Assembly: GCF_036625275.1 (NCBI RefSeq)
Contig: NZ_JAZKUD010000007.1
Coordinates: 1-64,000, forward strand
DNA: 64,000 nucleotides
DNA from: Accumulibacter sp036625275
GTDB lineage: Bacteria; Pseudomonadota; Gammaproteobacteria; Burkholderiales; Rhodocyclaceae
Direction of reading: 5' to 3'
Shown here: piece by piece, positions 1-8,526 of the stretch
How positions within the stretch are numbered: position 1 is the first letter of the stretch
Layout of the letters: the number at the start of each line of letters is the position of its first letter
Notes under the pieces: generated by a model
Database searches by the model: none
Told to the model about the DNA's origin: nothing
Seen by the model: only the letters and a program-made list of their open reading frames with translations
Made by a program: the position numbers and the translations under genes

Positions 1-98
1 TCAATACTTCAATTTCCACATACACCTCCTTCGTGATCATCGGCGCCCAAAAAAATCGCCGATCTTCTCAGTTCGGTGTATCAACTTTCAATCGTTGC

Positions 99-1335
99 GC
101 TGTATCAATTTACTTCCGTTGCTGACACCAATACAGCACGGGCAACAGGGTGCCCGTCAGCCACTGCTGGGTGGCTGGGTCCACTGACCATCCCAGCAGG
201 ATTTTCTCTACCCAAAGCCACCAGAAACTGAGGTGGCTGGATAAGGCATCGATCTGGGCGCGAAACTTCCGCAGGGCAGAACGGGGGTCCAAGATGCCCT
301 GTTGCGCCGCAATGCGCTCCAACGCCTCGGCCCGTTTTTCCAGTCCCGCCCTCACGGAGTCCGCCGTCCGACACGTATGGTCTTCCAATGAAAAGGGGGG
401 CACTTCTTCGGAAATACCCAGCAGGTTGGTCTGGTAGTCTTTCTGCGCCACCTCTATTTTGGCTTGTGTTTCCATGGCCTGGGCTCGTCGTGTCTCCAAC
501 CCCGCCTTGTCCTCGGCGCTTGCCTCAGGGGGCAATGATTCCAAAGCCTTTTTGGCGGCCTCACCGTGCTGGTTCGCCTTGGTTTTGCGCCGACCCAAAG
601 CCGGAAACAACCACCGGCTGATGCCCTATTGTTCATGGAACGTATCCGCGCCCGAAGCACACCCAAAGCCTACGACCGCCAGTTTGATCAACGCCTTGGC
701 ACGATCACGGATCGCATGGCCCACCGGAATACCCCGCGCTTCTAACCGGGGAGCCGCTTGAGCAAACCAGGTATCAAAGCTGCGGTTGTTCTGTGGGGTC
801 TCCAGCAGCAAATAGCCGGAGGACAAATCCATCAAGATCAGGATCAGCATCTCCCCAAAGAAAGTTTCATCCGCCGCCAATATGGCTTTTTGTGTCGGCG
901 AAGGGGCAGAGGTTTCGCAGCTCTGCTGGAAGGCTGGCAGCCACTCTTCCCTCTGACGGAGTTGTGTCCGCAAAGCTCCGGGAGAGACGCCCACGTGAGT
1001 GTCCATGCGAATCAGCCTGAAAAAATCCGATAGGGCATCCGCCCCCACAGGGTGTCGCAACCCAAACGAGTACCGCACGGCAAATACCAGTAATCTCTGC
1101 CAGGCAGCCCCAGCTTCGGTTTCCCACAACCCTGATTCAGCGGGCCGGTTCCTGCAAACCCGTGCCTTCAGGTGTCGGTGAACGCTGCTTTTCGTGTGGC
1201 CAACTACCTTACCCAATGCGCGCAGGCTTGGTTTACCCTTGGCAGCAATCCCAGCAAAAATCGCGCGGCTGGCCGCCCGTATGGCTTGAGTGGGGGCGTT
1301 TTTTTGTCATCCTCGGAAGGATACAGGGATACAGC
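99..1335. mobile_element. Remnant insertion element carrying a DUF6399-type transposase
   Basis: The 8-bp word gctgtatc at 99-106 is repeated in inverted orientation at 1328-1335. The two copies flank the broken transposase gene closely, so they may mark terminal inverted repeats. Similarity continues patchily (gttg just outside on both sides). No target-site duplication was identified. The ends are inferred and could lie further out, because the window starts only 98 bases upstream. Confidence 0.35.
110..1306 (-). pseudogene. DUF6399-like transposase, interrupted by an in-frame amber stop
   Basis: The minus strand is one continuous frame from 1306 to 110 with a single TAG at 628-626. The N-terminal part reads AIRAASRAIFAGIAAKGKPS, then a helix-turn-helix-like stretch and DTHVGVSPGALRTQ. 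The C-terminal part is charged, with coiled-coil character, and ends CQQRK. Both halves belong to the same protein, recognised from memory as the transposase-like DUF6399 family common in Accumulibacter and methanotrophs. No start codon lies in frame between the upstream TGA (1309-1307) and the AIRAAS block. An ATG at 1310 is one base out of frame, so the start may also be damaged. I call it a decayed transposase. Confidence 0.7.
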
Positions 1336-1579
1336 AACCCGTTTCTACCGCCCCCTTCATCTGAATACGCCAACATCACTGTCCCGGCTTAAGTGGGTAG
1401 CCCAAGGTCGATGATACGTTGCGGGGCTTGTGGGCAGCCACCGCCTGCCCACAGGATGGCGCGTAGCGCAAAGGTGGGAACCGCGTAGCCGGCTGTCCAC
1501 AAATCCACAGTGTCCGTTGTTTCGGGCGAGGCGGCGCAGCCTGTTTCCCCTCGGGGCCACGGAGCCCGTGTCTGAGCAG

Positions 1580-2570
1580 ATGGCGCGCCGCCGTGACCGT
1601 TCCTTGGGAGCCCGAACCGTTGTTGGACCCAAGATCGCATGTACCTTCGACGCTGCCATTGGCGTCGAAGGTAGGATCGAAACCTTCGCCAACGAGGATG
1701 GCGGCCAGGATGCGCTGCTGGCCAGGCTGGCAGGGAAAGCCGTCGATCTGATCGTCATGAAGGCCACCGGTGGCCTGGAGCGGAACCCGGCCTGTGCCCT
1801 GCAAGCGCCCGGTTTCGCCGTGGCGGTCGTCAATCCCCGCCAGGCGCGGGATTTCGCCAAGGCCATGGTATCTCGCCAAGACCGACCGCATCGACGCCAA
1901 GGCTTTGGCCGAACTCGCCCAGGTCTTGTCCAGGCATCCGGAACGGGAGCGTTTCATCCGTGCCTTGCCGACGCCAGAACAGCCGCTCTTGCAGGTCCTG
2001 GTGGCCCGCCGCCGGCAACTCGTCGCCATGCGCGTGGCCGAGCAGCAGTGCCTGTCGTTCAGTCATGCCGCCGCCAGGAAGAGCATCGAGGTCATGATCC
2101 AGGCGATTTGCGCCCAGCTCGACGAGGCCGAGGCCGAGGCCGAGGCCGATCTTGCCAGGCCTATTGAGCCCCCCCACGCCGACCTCGCCAAACAGTTGGC
2201 CAGCGTGCGTGGCATCGGCCCAGCTACCACCGCCAGCCGGATCTCGAACGTGCCGGCACTGGGGCGGCTGTCGCGCCGGGGAATCTCCGCCTTGATCGGC
2301 GTGGCGCCGTTCAACCGCGATTCCGGCCAGATGCGCGGCCAGCACGCCATTTTCGGTGGGCGCGGACAGGTCCGTCGCGGACTCTACATGGCGGCGCTAG
2401 TGGCCATCCGCTTCAACACCGCCATCAAGCCGTTCCACGAGCGCTTCGTCGCTGCGGGAAAACCCAAAAAGGTCGCCATCGTCGCTTGCATGCGCAAGCT
2501 CCTCACCATCCTCAACGCCATGGTCAGAACTGGAAAATCCTGGGACGATTCTTCTCTTTATATCGCTTGA
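1580..2570 (+). pseudogene. IS110-family transposase, frameshifted and catalytically degraded
   Basis: The protein matches IS110 transposases in two frames. The N-terminal DEDD domain starts near VVGPKIAC (about 1617). The reading frame changes near 1863-1872, between ARDFAKA and YLAKTDRIDAKALAELAQ, and then runs to 2570 with the transposase_20 domain (LASVRGIGPATT, LIGVAPFNRDSG). Two of the four usual acidic residues look lost: the N-terminal GIDVAK-type motif reads GPKIA, and EATGGLE reads KATGGLE. The later Asp residues remain. The stop lies only 16 bases from the parE stop codon, so the element landed directly behind parE. Bases 1336-1579 carry no gene but hold a GC-rich inverted repeat (gtgggcag/ctgcccac, about 1428-1452) that probably belongs to the element end. 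The intact version would be a transposase; this copy should be inactive. Confidence 0.8.
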
Positions 2571-2586
2571 CTCGAAAGACCGTTGC

Positions 2587-4536
2587 TCAGACCTCTGCGC
2601 CGATCAGGGCGCCGTTTTCTTCCATCCATGCGCGCCGGCCGGCCGACTCGCCCTTGGCCATCAGCAGGTTCATCACCGGCCTGGCAGCCTCGGCACCGGG
2701 CATGCGAATGCGCATCAGGCGGCGCGTGTCGGGCGACATCGTCGTCTCCCAAAGCTGCTCGGGGTTCATTTCGCCGAGTCCCTTGAAACGCGAGATCGCC
2801 AGAGCCTCCGGCTTGATGCCCTCAAGTCGCAGGCGGTCGATCACCGCTTCGCGCTCGTCGTTGTCGAGCGCATAGATCTTGCGCGGCGGGCGCGTCTTGC
2901 CCTGGCCGGGAACATCGAGGCGATACAGCGGCGGTTGTGCAAAGTAGAGATGACCGTTCGCGATCAGCTTCGGAAAATGGCGATAGAAGAGCGTGCACAG
3001 GAGAACCCGGATGTGCGAGCCGTCGACATCGGCGTCGGTCATGATCACCACCTTGCCGTAGCGCAGGTTGAGCAGCACCGAATCGGGCGCATTCGCCGGG
3101 TGCGGATCGATGCCGAGCGCCACCGCAATATCGTGCACTTCACGGTTGGCAAACAGGCTGCCGGCTTCGACCTCCCAGGTATTGAGCACCTTGCCACGCA
3201 GCGGCAGGATCGCCTGCAGTTCCTTGTCGCGCCCCGATTTCGCCGAACCCCCGGCAGAGTCGCCCTCGACCAGAAAAATCTCGTTGCGGCGGGTATCCTC
3301 GCTCTGACAATCCGAGAGCTTGCCAGGCAGGATCGCAACCCCGGTCTGCTTGCGCTTCTCGACTTTCTGGCTCGCCCGCGTGCGCGCCTGCGCCGCCCGG
3401 ATGGCGAGTTCGGTGATTTTCTTCGCGGCTTCCGGATGCTCGTTGAGCCACAGCTCGAAGGTGTCGCGAACCATGCGTACGACGAGTGCAACCGCATCGC
3501 GCGAGTTCAGGCGTTCCTTGGTCTGCCCCTGGAACGAGGGATCGAGCAGGCGTACCGCGAGAACGAAGCTGGCACGCGAGAAGACGTCTTCGGCGGCGAG
3601 CTTGACACCCTTGGGCAGCAGCGCGTGGTGCTCGGCAAAGCTTCGGATGGCGTCGAGGGTGGCCTGCCGCAGGCCGGCCTCATGCGTGCCGCCGGCCGTT
3701 GTCGGAATCAGGTTGACATAGGATTCGCGCGCCAGACCGCCTTCGGCCGTCCAGCAGATCGCCCAGGCAGCCCCCGAGCCGGCCGGGAAGTTCTCGTCAC
3801 CCCTGGTCGCGTACTTCTCGCTGCTGAACACCGGCGCCACCACTTCCCCGTCGATCTGCTCGCTCAGATACTGCAGCATGCCCTGGGCAAAGCACCACTC
3901 GGTCGTCCCGCCGTCCTCGACGCTCAGCGCAACCTGCAGGCCAGGCAGGAGCAGCGCCTTGCTGCGCAGCAGGCGTTCGAGCTGCGCCAGCGGGATCATC
4001 GGCGAGTCGAAGAAGGTCGGGTCCGGCCAGGCGCGCACGCGCGTGCCACTGGCCTTTTTCGGTGCATCACCGACCCGGCGCAGCGGCTCGACGACCTCGC
4101 CACTGGCAAAAGCCATCTGATGGCGCGCGCCGTCGCGGACCACTTCGACTTCAAGCCGCGTCGACAGGGCATTGGTCACCGAGACACCAACGCCGTGCAG
4201 ACCGCCCGAGAAGCGGTACGCCGAAGCCTGATCATCCTTGTTGAACTTGCCACCGGCGTGCAGGCGGGTAAACACCACTTCAACCGTCGGCACCTTTTCG
4301 AGCGGATGCATTTCCACCGGGATGCCCCGCCCATCGTCCTGAACCGTGACCGAATGATCGCGGTGCAGGATCACCGTGATGCGCTTGCAATAGCCGCCCA
4401 ATGCCTCGTCGGCGGCGTTGTCGATCGCTTCCTGGAGGATGTGCAGGGGGCAATCGGTCCGCGTATACATGCCGGGGCGATGGCGCACCGGTTCCAGTCC
4501 CTTGAGGACAGCGATCGATTCTGCGGTATAACTCAT
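2587..4536 (-). CDS. parE: DNA topoisomerase IV subunit B
   Basis: ParE is the ATPase subunit of topoisomerase IV, which decatenates replicated chromosomes with ParC. The 649-residue protein has the full family layout. The GHKL ATPase comes first (EAIDNAADEALGG near residue 36, DDGRGIP near 67, GLHGVGVSVTNALS). A transducer domain follows, then the TOPRIM domain (EGDSAGG near 422, MTDADVDGSHI) and the terminal KGLGEMNPEQLWETT. Its length, about 650 rather than 800, separates it from GyrB. The gene stands alone on its strand. A terminator-like hairpin lies just upstream of its start and an insertion-sequence remnant abuts its stop, so any native downstream terminator has been lost or displaced. 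Confidence 0.96.
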   Translation of the reverse strand: MSYTAESIAVLKGLEPVRHRPGMYTRTDCPLHILQEAIDNAADEALGGYCKRITVILHRDHSVTVQDDGRGIPVEMHPLEKVPTVEVVFTRLHAGGKFNKDDQASAYRFSGGLHGVGVSVTNALSTRLEVEVVRDGARHQMAFASGEVVEPLRRVGDAPKKASGTRVRAWPDPTFFDSPMIPLAQLERLLRSKALLLPGLQVALSVEDGGTTEWCFAQGMLQYLSEQIDGEVVAPVFSSEKYATRGDENFPAGSGAAWAICWTAEGGLARESYVNLIPTTAGGTHEAGLRQATLDAIRSFAEHHALLPKGVKLAAEDVFSRASFVLAVRLLDPSFQGQTKERLNSRDAVALVVRMVRDTFELWLNEHPEAAKKITELAIRAAQARTRASQKVEKRKQTGVAILPGKLSDCQSEDTRRNEIFLVEGDSAGGSAKSGRDKELQAILPLRGKVLNTWEVEAGSLFANREVHDIAVALGIDPHPANAPDSVLLNLRYGKVVIMTDADVDGSHIRVLLCTLFYRHFPKLIANGHLYFAQPPLYRLDVPGQGKTRPPRKIYALDNDEREAVIDRLRLEGIKPEALAISRFKGLGEMNPEQLWETTMSPDTRRLMRIRMPGAEAARPVMNLLMAKGESAGRRAWMEENGALIGAEV

Positions 4537-4575
4537 TGCGCTGACTTCTCCGGCAGGTCACCTTGACCAAATACA

Positions 4576-4600
4576 AAAACGCCAGAGCAAGTCTGGCGGA
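4576..4600 (-). terminator. Terminator-like hairpin upstream of parE
   Basis: Read on the minus strand there is a 7-bp stem (cgccaga/tctggcg with a 5-base loop) followed at once by a run of five T. This is the layout of an intrinsic terminator. It points toward parE and sits 40-65 bases before the parE start codon. It could be an attenuator in the parE leader, or it could block stray antisense transcription from the nupC side. Confidence 0.5.
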
Positions 4601-4676
4601 TCAATGCAGCAAAGTGCGGAGTGTACTACCGAAGTGATCGAGGGTGGACAACCGGCAAGTGCTACACTGGCGACCC

Positions 4677-5054
4677 ATGCGTACCCTGTTCGCTGCCTGC
4701 TGCGCCTCGCTGGCGCTCGATGCTGCCGCTGCCGGCGTGGTGCTGCGTGGCGAGCTGCTGATCGGGTCGCCGTTCGGATGGACGGTGCCGCCGCCGTCGA
4801 TCGTTTACGATTCGTACGGTCGCTGTCTTTCTTCCGCGGGCTGCCCCAACTACGAACAGCTACGACGCTTCCTGGATCGCTACGAGCGCAACTACGGCCA
4901 ACGCTTTGCGCCGAATCCGCCGGCCTTGCCCGTGCCGGCGCAGCCGCGCGACGTACCGCCCACCCCGGAAGCCCACATCCAGCCGCGCTACCGGGGGGCA
5001 AGCCAGATCCGGCCGGAATTCGAACAGGCCGGGAAGCCGGTCTCCCACCCGTGA
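4677..5054 (+). CDS. Small secreted protein of unknown function
   Basis: The frame encodes about 125 residues, beginning MRTLFAACCASLALDAAAAG, a clear signal peptide with an Ala-rich cleavage region. The mature part is Pro-rich, with two Cys (RCLSSAGCPNYE) that could form a disulfide, and a helical stretch EQLRRFLDRYERNYGQRF. I do not recognise a family. The ATG at 4677 is chosen because the signal peptide starts there; an ATG at 4644 in the same frame would bury it. No clear Shine-Dalgarno precedes 4677, but an extended -10-like TGCTACACT ends 8 bases upstream, so the message may be nearly leaderless. It is followed in the same direction by the nucleoside transporter. Confidence 0.6.
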   Translation: MRTLFAACCASLALDAAAAGVVLRGELLIGSPFGWTVPPPSIVYDSYGRCLSSAGCPNYEQLRRFLDRYERNYGQRFAPNPPALPVPAQPRDVPPTPEAHIQPRYRGASQIRPEFEQAGKPVSHP

Positions 5055-5094
5055 TCCGCCTGGCCGCCGGTTCGAGGTCGGGGAGGTCGGGGCA

Positions 5095-6342
5095 TTGAAC
5101 CCGCTGTTGCAGGCAGTCGTCGGCTATCTCCTGCTGCTCGGTCTGGCCTGGACTCTCTCCTCCCGGCGCAGCGCCATCCCGTGGCGGACGGTCATCGGCG
5201 GCATCGGCCTGCAGTTGGCGCTGGCGCTGCTGATCTTTCGTCTGCCCGGCGTGCGCGAGATCTTCGCGGCCGGCAACGACGCCTTGCTGGCCATTGCTGC
5301 GGCGACCCGCACAGGGACCCAGTTGGTGTTCGGTTTCCTGGGCGGGGCGTCGCTGCCCTATGCGGAAACCACTCCCGGAGCCAGCTTTGTTCTGGCCTTT
5401 CAGGCCTTGCCGGTGGTGCTGGTGATGAGTGCGCTGTCGGCACTGCTCTATCACTGGCGGGTGCTGCCGCTACTGGTGCAGGGCTTCTCGCGGGTACTCG
5501 AAAAAACCCTCCGAGTCGGCGGGGCAATCGGCCTGTCTACTGCCGCCAATGTCTTCGTCGGCATGATCGAAGCGCCGCTGTTGGTCCGCCCCTACCTGGC
5601 CAGCGTCAGTCGTGGCGAGATGTTCATCATTCTCACCGGCGGCATGGCGGGGGTCGCAGGGACGGTCATGGCCCTGTACGCCAGCATTCTCGGTCCGGTT
5701 GTCCCGGATGCGCTGGGCCATATCCTGGCCGCCTCGTTCATCAGCGCTCCCGCGGCCATCGTTTTTGCGGTGATCATGGAGCCGCCCGAGGGGCTACCCA
5801 CCGGCCGGCATCTCGACCTGCCGCAGACCGACACCAGCAGCATGGAAGCGGTAACCCGCGGGACCGGTGAGGGTGTGAGCCTGTTGATCAACATCGTCGC
5901 GATGCTGATCGTGCTGGTGGCCCTGGTAAGCCTGGCCAATCAGGCGCTTGGCCTGTTGCCGAACGTCGATGGCAGCCCGCTTTCGCTGCAGCGTCTCCTC
6001 GGTTGGCTGATGGCCCCGGTGGCCTGGATGGCCGGCATCCCCTGGAGCGAATGCGCCGTTGCCGGCTCGCTGCTGGGAACCAAGACGGTGCTCAACGAAC
6101 TGCTGGCCTACATCGACCTGGCCCAGCTTTCGCCGGACACGCTCGCGCCCCGCAGCAAGGTGATCATGACCTACGCGCTGTGTGGTTTCGCCAATCTCGG
6201 CAGTCTCGGCATTCTCCTCGGCGGCATGTGCGCGATCGCCCCGCAACGTCGCGCCGAACTCGTACAGCTCGGCCCGCTGACGCTGGTCTCGGGGACCCTG
6301 GCGACCCTCTCCTGCGGCAGCATGGTGGCGATGCTGCTGTAA
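5095..6342 (+). CDS. NupC-type concentrative nucleoside transporter
   Basis: This is an inner-membrane symporter of the CNT family, importing nucleosides with H+ or Na+. The product is about 415 residues with many hydrophobic segments. It has the three usual parts: N-terminal Nucleos_tra2_N (LNPLLQAVVGYLLLLG), a gate domain, and the C-terminal domain with SLLGTKTVLNELLAYIDL and ALCGFANLGSLGILLGGM, the G-T-K-x-x-x-N-E and F-A-N motifs that contact the nucleoside. I choose the TTG at 5095 because a good ribosome site (gggagg) lies about 10 bases upstream and the CNT N-terminus starts there; the frame is open further upstream only as a shadow of the preceding gene. Its last 11 codons are duplicated at 7540-7573. 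Confidence 0.88.
   Translation: MNPLLQAVVGYLLLLGLAWTLSSRRSAIPWRTVIGGIGLQLALALLIFRLPGVREIFAAGNDALLAIAAATRTGTQLVFGFLGGASLPYAETTPGASFVLAFQALPVVLVMSALSALLYHWRVLPLLVQGFSRVLEKTLRVGGAIGLSTAANVFVGMIEAPLLVRPYLASVSRGEMFIILTGGMAGVAGTVMALYASILGPVVPDALGHILAASFISAPAAIVFAVIMEPPEGLPTGRHLDLPQTDTSSMEAVTRGTGEGVSLLINIVAMLIVLVALVSLANQALGLLPNVDGSPLSLQRLLGWLMAPVAWMAGIPWSECAVAGSLLGTKTVLNELLAYIDLAQLSPDTLAPRSKVIMTYALCGFANLGSLGILLGGMCAIAPQRRAELVQLGPLTLVSGTLATLSCGSMVAMLL
6300..6333. repeat. 34-bp direct repeat, copy 1 (inside the end of nupC)
   Basis: Bases 6300-6333 are identical to 7540-7573, in the same orientation, 1240 bp apart. Copy 1 codes for the last residues of the nucleoside transporter (ATLSCGSMVAM). The sequence gcagcat...atgctgc at its end forms a short palindrome in copy 1 only. 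The two copies bracket the Rpn-family gene. Confidence 0.9.
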
Positions 6343-6405
6343 CGAGATGGGGGCCACCTCGTACTGCACGATCCAGTTTGGTCGTACTTGGGGGCGTCGG
6401 CAGGC

Positions 6406-7398
6406 TCAGTGCTGCGTCGGGCCGAACAGGTCTTCCAGGCTGCGGGCAGTCAGCACACAACCCAGCCAGACTTCGATCTGGGCTGCTGTGGCGCAGGCAA
6501 TCTCCCTGCTCACCTCAGCCGGAATCCCCCCGAAACGCTGGGTGAGCATCATCATCAAGGCACGAGCTTCACCCTGCTGCATCCCCTGCTGCATCCCCTG
6601 CTGCATCCCCTGCTGCATCCCTTCTTGTTTGCCCTCCGCCCGAAAGCCGGCAGCCCATTCTTCCATCCGTTCAGCCAACATGACGTTCAGCTCCTGTAAA
6701 TCATCGACCTGAGGCAGCACAATACGATATTCGGCCTGGTGCATCAACGTGGCCCGTATCCACAGGGCAAACATGCGCCGCAGGTCCGGCCGGTCGGCCA
6801 GCCAGTCGTTCAACAGGCCCAACAAGGTGCCGATGCTTTCCGGAGTCGTCGGGTGTTCGATCCGGAAGACCGCAGCCACCAGGTTCCTGGCCGAGGCCAG
6901 TTCGCGGTCGCTGTAGGCGTTCTCGTCGATCAGGAGGTACTTGAGCCGGGGTTTATGTTGCTCGACCAGGCCCGGCACCGGCGGGATCAGTTCGAAGATA
7001 TCGGTCGGGGAAGTCCAGCGCTGACGGCCGTTATAGAGCACGATCGGGAGAATCGGCGGCAATCGACCGTCGGCCAGCACCTCCCCTCGCTGGATCAGGT
7101 CCTGGTAGAGCAGCCCCTGATAGACCATCATGCGCAGCGCCATGTATCGGTCGACCCGGCTCTGGAATTCCATCAGGAGATAGAGATAGACCCAGTCGCC
7201 CCCGACCCTGACCCGCCAGACCATATCGTCCGCGCGGTGGCGGAAGTCTTCGGTGACGTAGCTGCCCGGCACCTTTTCCAGGGTGGTGTAGTCAAGGCTG
7301 TGCAGCCAGTCATCCTCGACGAACCCGATGAGCAGGTCGCGCACCATCTCCGGGTGGGAAAACAGGAGTTTATAACCGGTGTCGTGATCGTTGGCCAT
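6406..7398 (-). CDS. Rpn-family PD-(D/E)XK nuclease / putative transposase with DUF4351-like tail
   Basis: The 330-residue product has the Rpn (recombination-promoting nuclease, Transposase_31) architecture. It begins HDTGYKLLFSHPEMVRDLL, has the nuclease core around VYLYLLMEFQSRVDRYMALR (the E-x-Q of the PD-(D/E)XK fold) and PIVLYNGRQRW, and ends in a DUF4351-like coiled-coil region with QRFGGIPAEVSREI. E. coli RpnA is a Ca2+-stimulated DNA endonuclease that promotes RecA-independent recombination. Residues encoded at 6574-6621 are four exact GMQQ repeats. The gene is convergent with nupC, overlaps nothing, and sits between two copies of a 34-bp direct repeat, which suggests it arrived by insertion. 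A single-gene unit; no accessory genes. Confidence 0.82.
   Translation of the reverse strand: MANDHDTGYKLLFSHPEMVRDLLIGFVEDDWLHSLDYTTLEKVPGSYVTEDFRHRADDMVWRVRVGGDWVYLYLLMEFQSRVDRYMALRMMVYQGLLYQDLIQRGEVLADGRLPPILPIVLYNGRQRWTSPTDIFELIPPVPGLVEQHKPRLKYLLIDENAYSDRELASARNLVAAVFRIEHPTTPESIGTLLGLLNDWLADRPDLRRMFALWIRATLMHQAEYRIVLPQVDDLQELNVMLAERMEEWAAGFRAEGKQEGMQQGMQQGMQQGMQQGEARALMMMLTQRFGGIPAEVSREIACATAAQIEVWLGCVLTARSLEDLFGPTQH
6574..6621. repeat. Four tandem 12-bp repeats inside the Rpn gene
   Basis: The unit ctgctgcatccc occurs four times without a mismatch and encodes GMQQ on the minus strand. The unit is a multiple of three, so copy-number changes would lengthen or shorten a helical linker without shifting the frame. 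Confidence 0.9.
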
Positions 7399-7539
7399 CG
7401 GGCCATTCTACCTGCGAATGACCAAGAACTCCGTCACACAGTTGACGGCTCATCGAGAACAAATCCCCGTGGGGTTTGAGGAAACACTGCTGGCCTGGTT
7501 GACACTGATTTTCCAGGCCACGTCGGATCTCAGGCCCCC

Positions 7540-7573
7540 GGCGACCCTCTCCTGCGGCAGCATGGTGGCGATG
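7540..7573. repeat. 34-bp direct repeat, copy 2
   Basis: An exact second copy of 6300-6333, lying in the non-coding stretch between the Rpn gene start and the DNA ligase stop. Sequence on either side differs from that around copy 1 (ttgatt instead of ctgctg downstream), so the match is sharply bounded. No gene is seen between 7399 and 7636. Confidence 0.9.
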
Positions 7574-7636
7574 TTGATTTGCCTTCACGCCTTGCTGCAG
7601 GTCTTGCGCACGCGGTCACACTTTTGCACGAGCAGC

Positions 7637-8482
7637 CTATAGATCGCGCGGACGATGGTAACTGGCGAATCTGGGCAGCCCGCGGCCAGTCAGTTCGCGA
7701 TAGCGGAAGGTAATCAAGGTGCCTACCGGTGGCGGCTGGCGACGGTCTGCGTCGCTGAAACCCGTACCGAGCATGAACTCGATCCCGTCAGCAGTCCGTA
7801 CACGCAGGGCGCCCAGCATCCCGGCATACTTGCCGCGGCCGGGCTGATGGCCGATCACCGTCGCCTCGGCATCGTGCCACGCTTTCAGCTTGAGCAGGAC
7901 ATCGCTGCGCCCGGTGACGTACGCGGCATCCGCACGGTGCAGCATCAGTCCCTCGCCACCGGCCCGGACAATCTGTTCGAGCTTCTTGTCAAGCGCCTCG
8001 CGAGAGCCGAACTCCCATTGTTCCACTGCCTGCAGCCAGGGCAGCGCCAGTTTGGCAGTCAGCTCGCGCAGGGCCAGCACCCGTTGGCGAAAAGTGCCGG
8101 GCGACTGCGGCAATTCGAAAACCAGATAACGCACCTGCTGCCACTGCGAGTCATCCGGCGTTTGCCGACGGACGATGCCAGAGAGCCGCTCGAACTCGCC
8201 GCGACCCATCCACAACTCGCCGTCGAGCGGCTGCGCCGGGAATCGAGCGACAAACCAGGACGGAACCTGGATCGTCTGACCCTTGCGCGTGCGGAGCGTC
8301 TGCCCATCCCAGAAAGCGCGCACACCGTCGAGCTTCTCGCTGACCAGGTAGAGCGCGACATCGGCCTGACCTTGCTCGGTTTCAGCCAGCAACAACGGCA
8401 GACTCTCTGCTGCCGGTAAAGGCAGTGCGGTGCCAAACAGCGCAGCCCACACCAATGACTGAACGATCGGATGAGCACGCAT
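7637..8482 (-). CDS. ATP-dependent DNA ligase with signal peptide (Lig E type)
   Basis: The enzyme seals nicks in DNA using ATP. The catalytic Lys motif is EKLDGVRAFWDG near residue 50; further nucleotidyltransferase motifs are LDGELWMGRGEFE, GGEGLMLH and LLKLKAW. A compact OB domain follows, ending RFASYHRPRDL. At about 281 residues it is minimal, with no DNA-binding insert. The first 25 residues form an export signal (VQSLVWAALFGTALPLPAAE), typical of the Lig E group thought to act in the periplasm. I choose the ATG at 8482 because an aggagg box precedes it by about 9 bases; the longer frame to 8530 has no such site. It runs in the same direction as epmB, 44 bases behind it. Confidence 0.88.
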   Translation of the reverse strand: MRAHPIVQSLVWAALFGTALPLPAAESLPLLLAETEQGQADVALYLVSEKLDGVRAFWDGQTLRTRKGQTIQVPSWFVARFPAQPLDGELWMGRGEFERLSGIVRRQTPDDSQWQQVRYLVFELPQSPGTFRQRVLALRELTAKLALPWLQAVEQWEFGSREALDKKLEQIVRAGGEGLMLHRADAAYVTGRSDVLLKLKAWHDAEATVIGHQPGRGKYAGMLGALRVRTADGIEFMLGTGFSDADRRQPPPVGTLITFRYRELTGRGLPRFASYHRPRDL

Positions 8483-8526
8483 GGCTTGATCCTCCTGAAG
8501 AAACGTCCCGACGAAACATCGCGGCC

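Noticed and set aside
626..628. Recoded amber codon (pyrrolysine or readthrough)
   Set aside because: No supporting structure or tRNA gene is visible, and transposase decay is the simpler reading.
2935..4566. A 543-codon open frame on the plus strand
   Set aside because: It is fully antisense to parE, has no recognisable domain and follows the third-position GC pattern of the real gene.
6574..6621. CRISPR-like tandem repeat
   Set aside because: The units are contiguous with no spacers and are coding.
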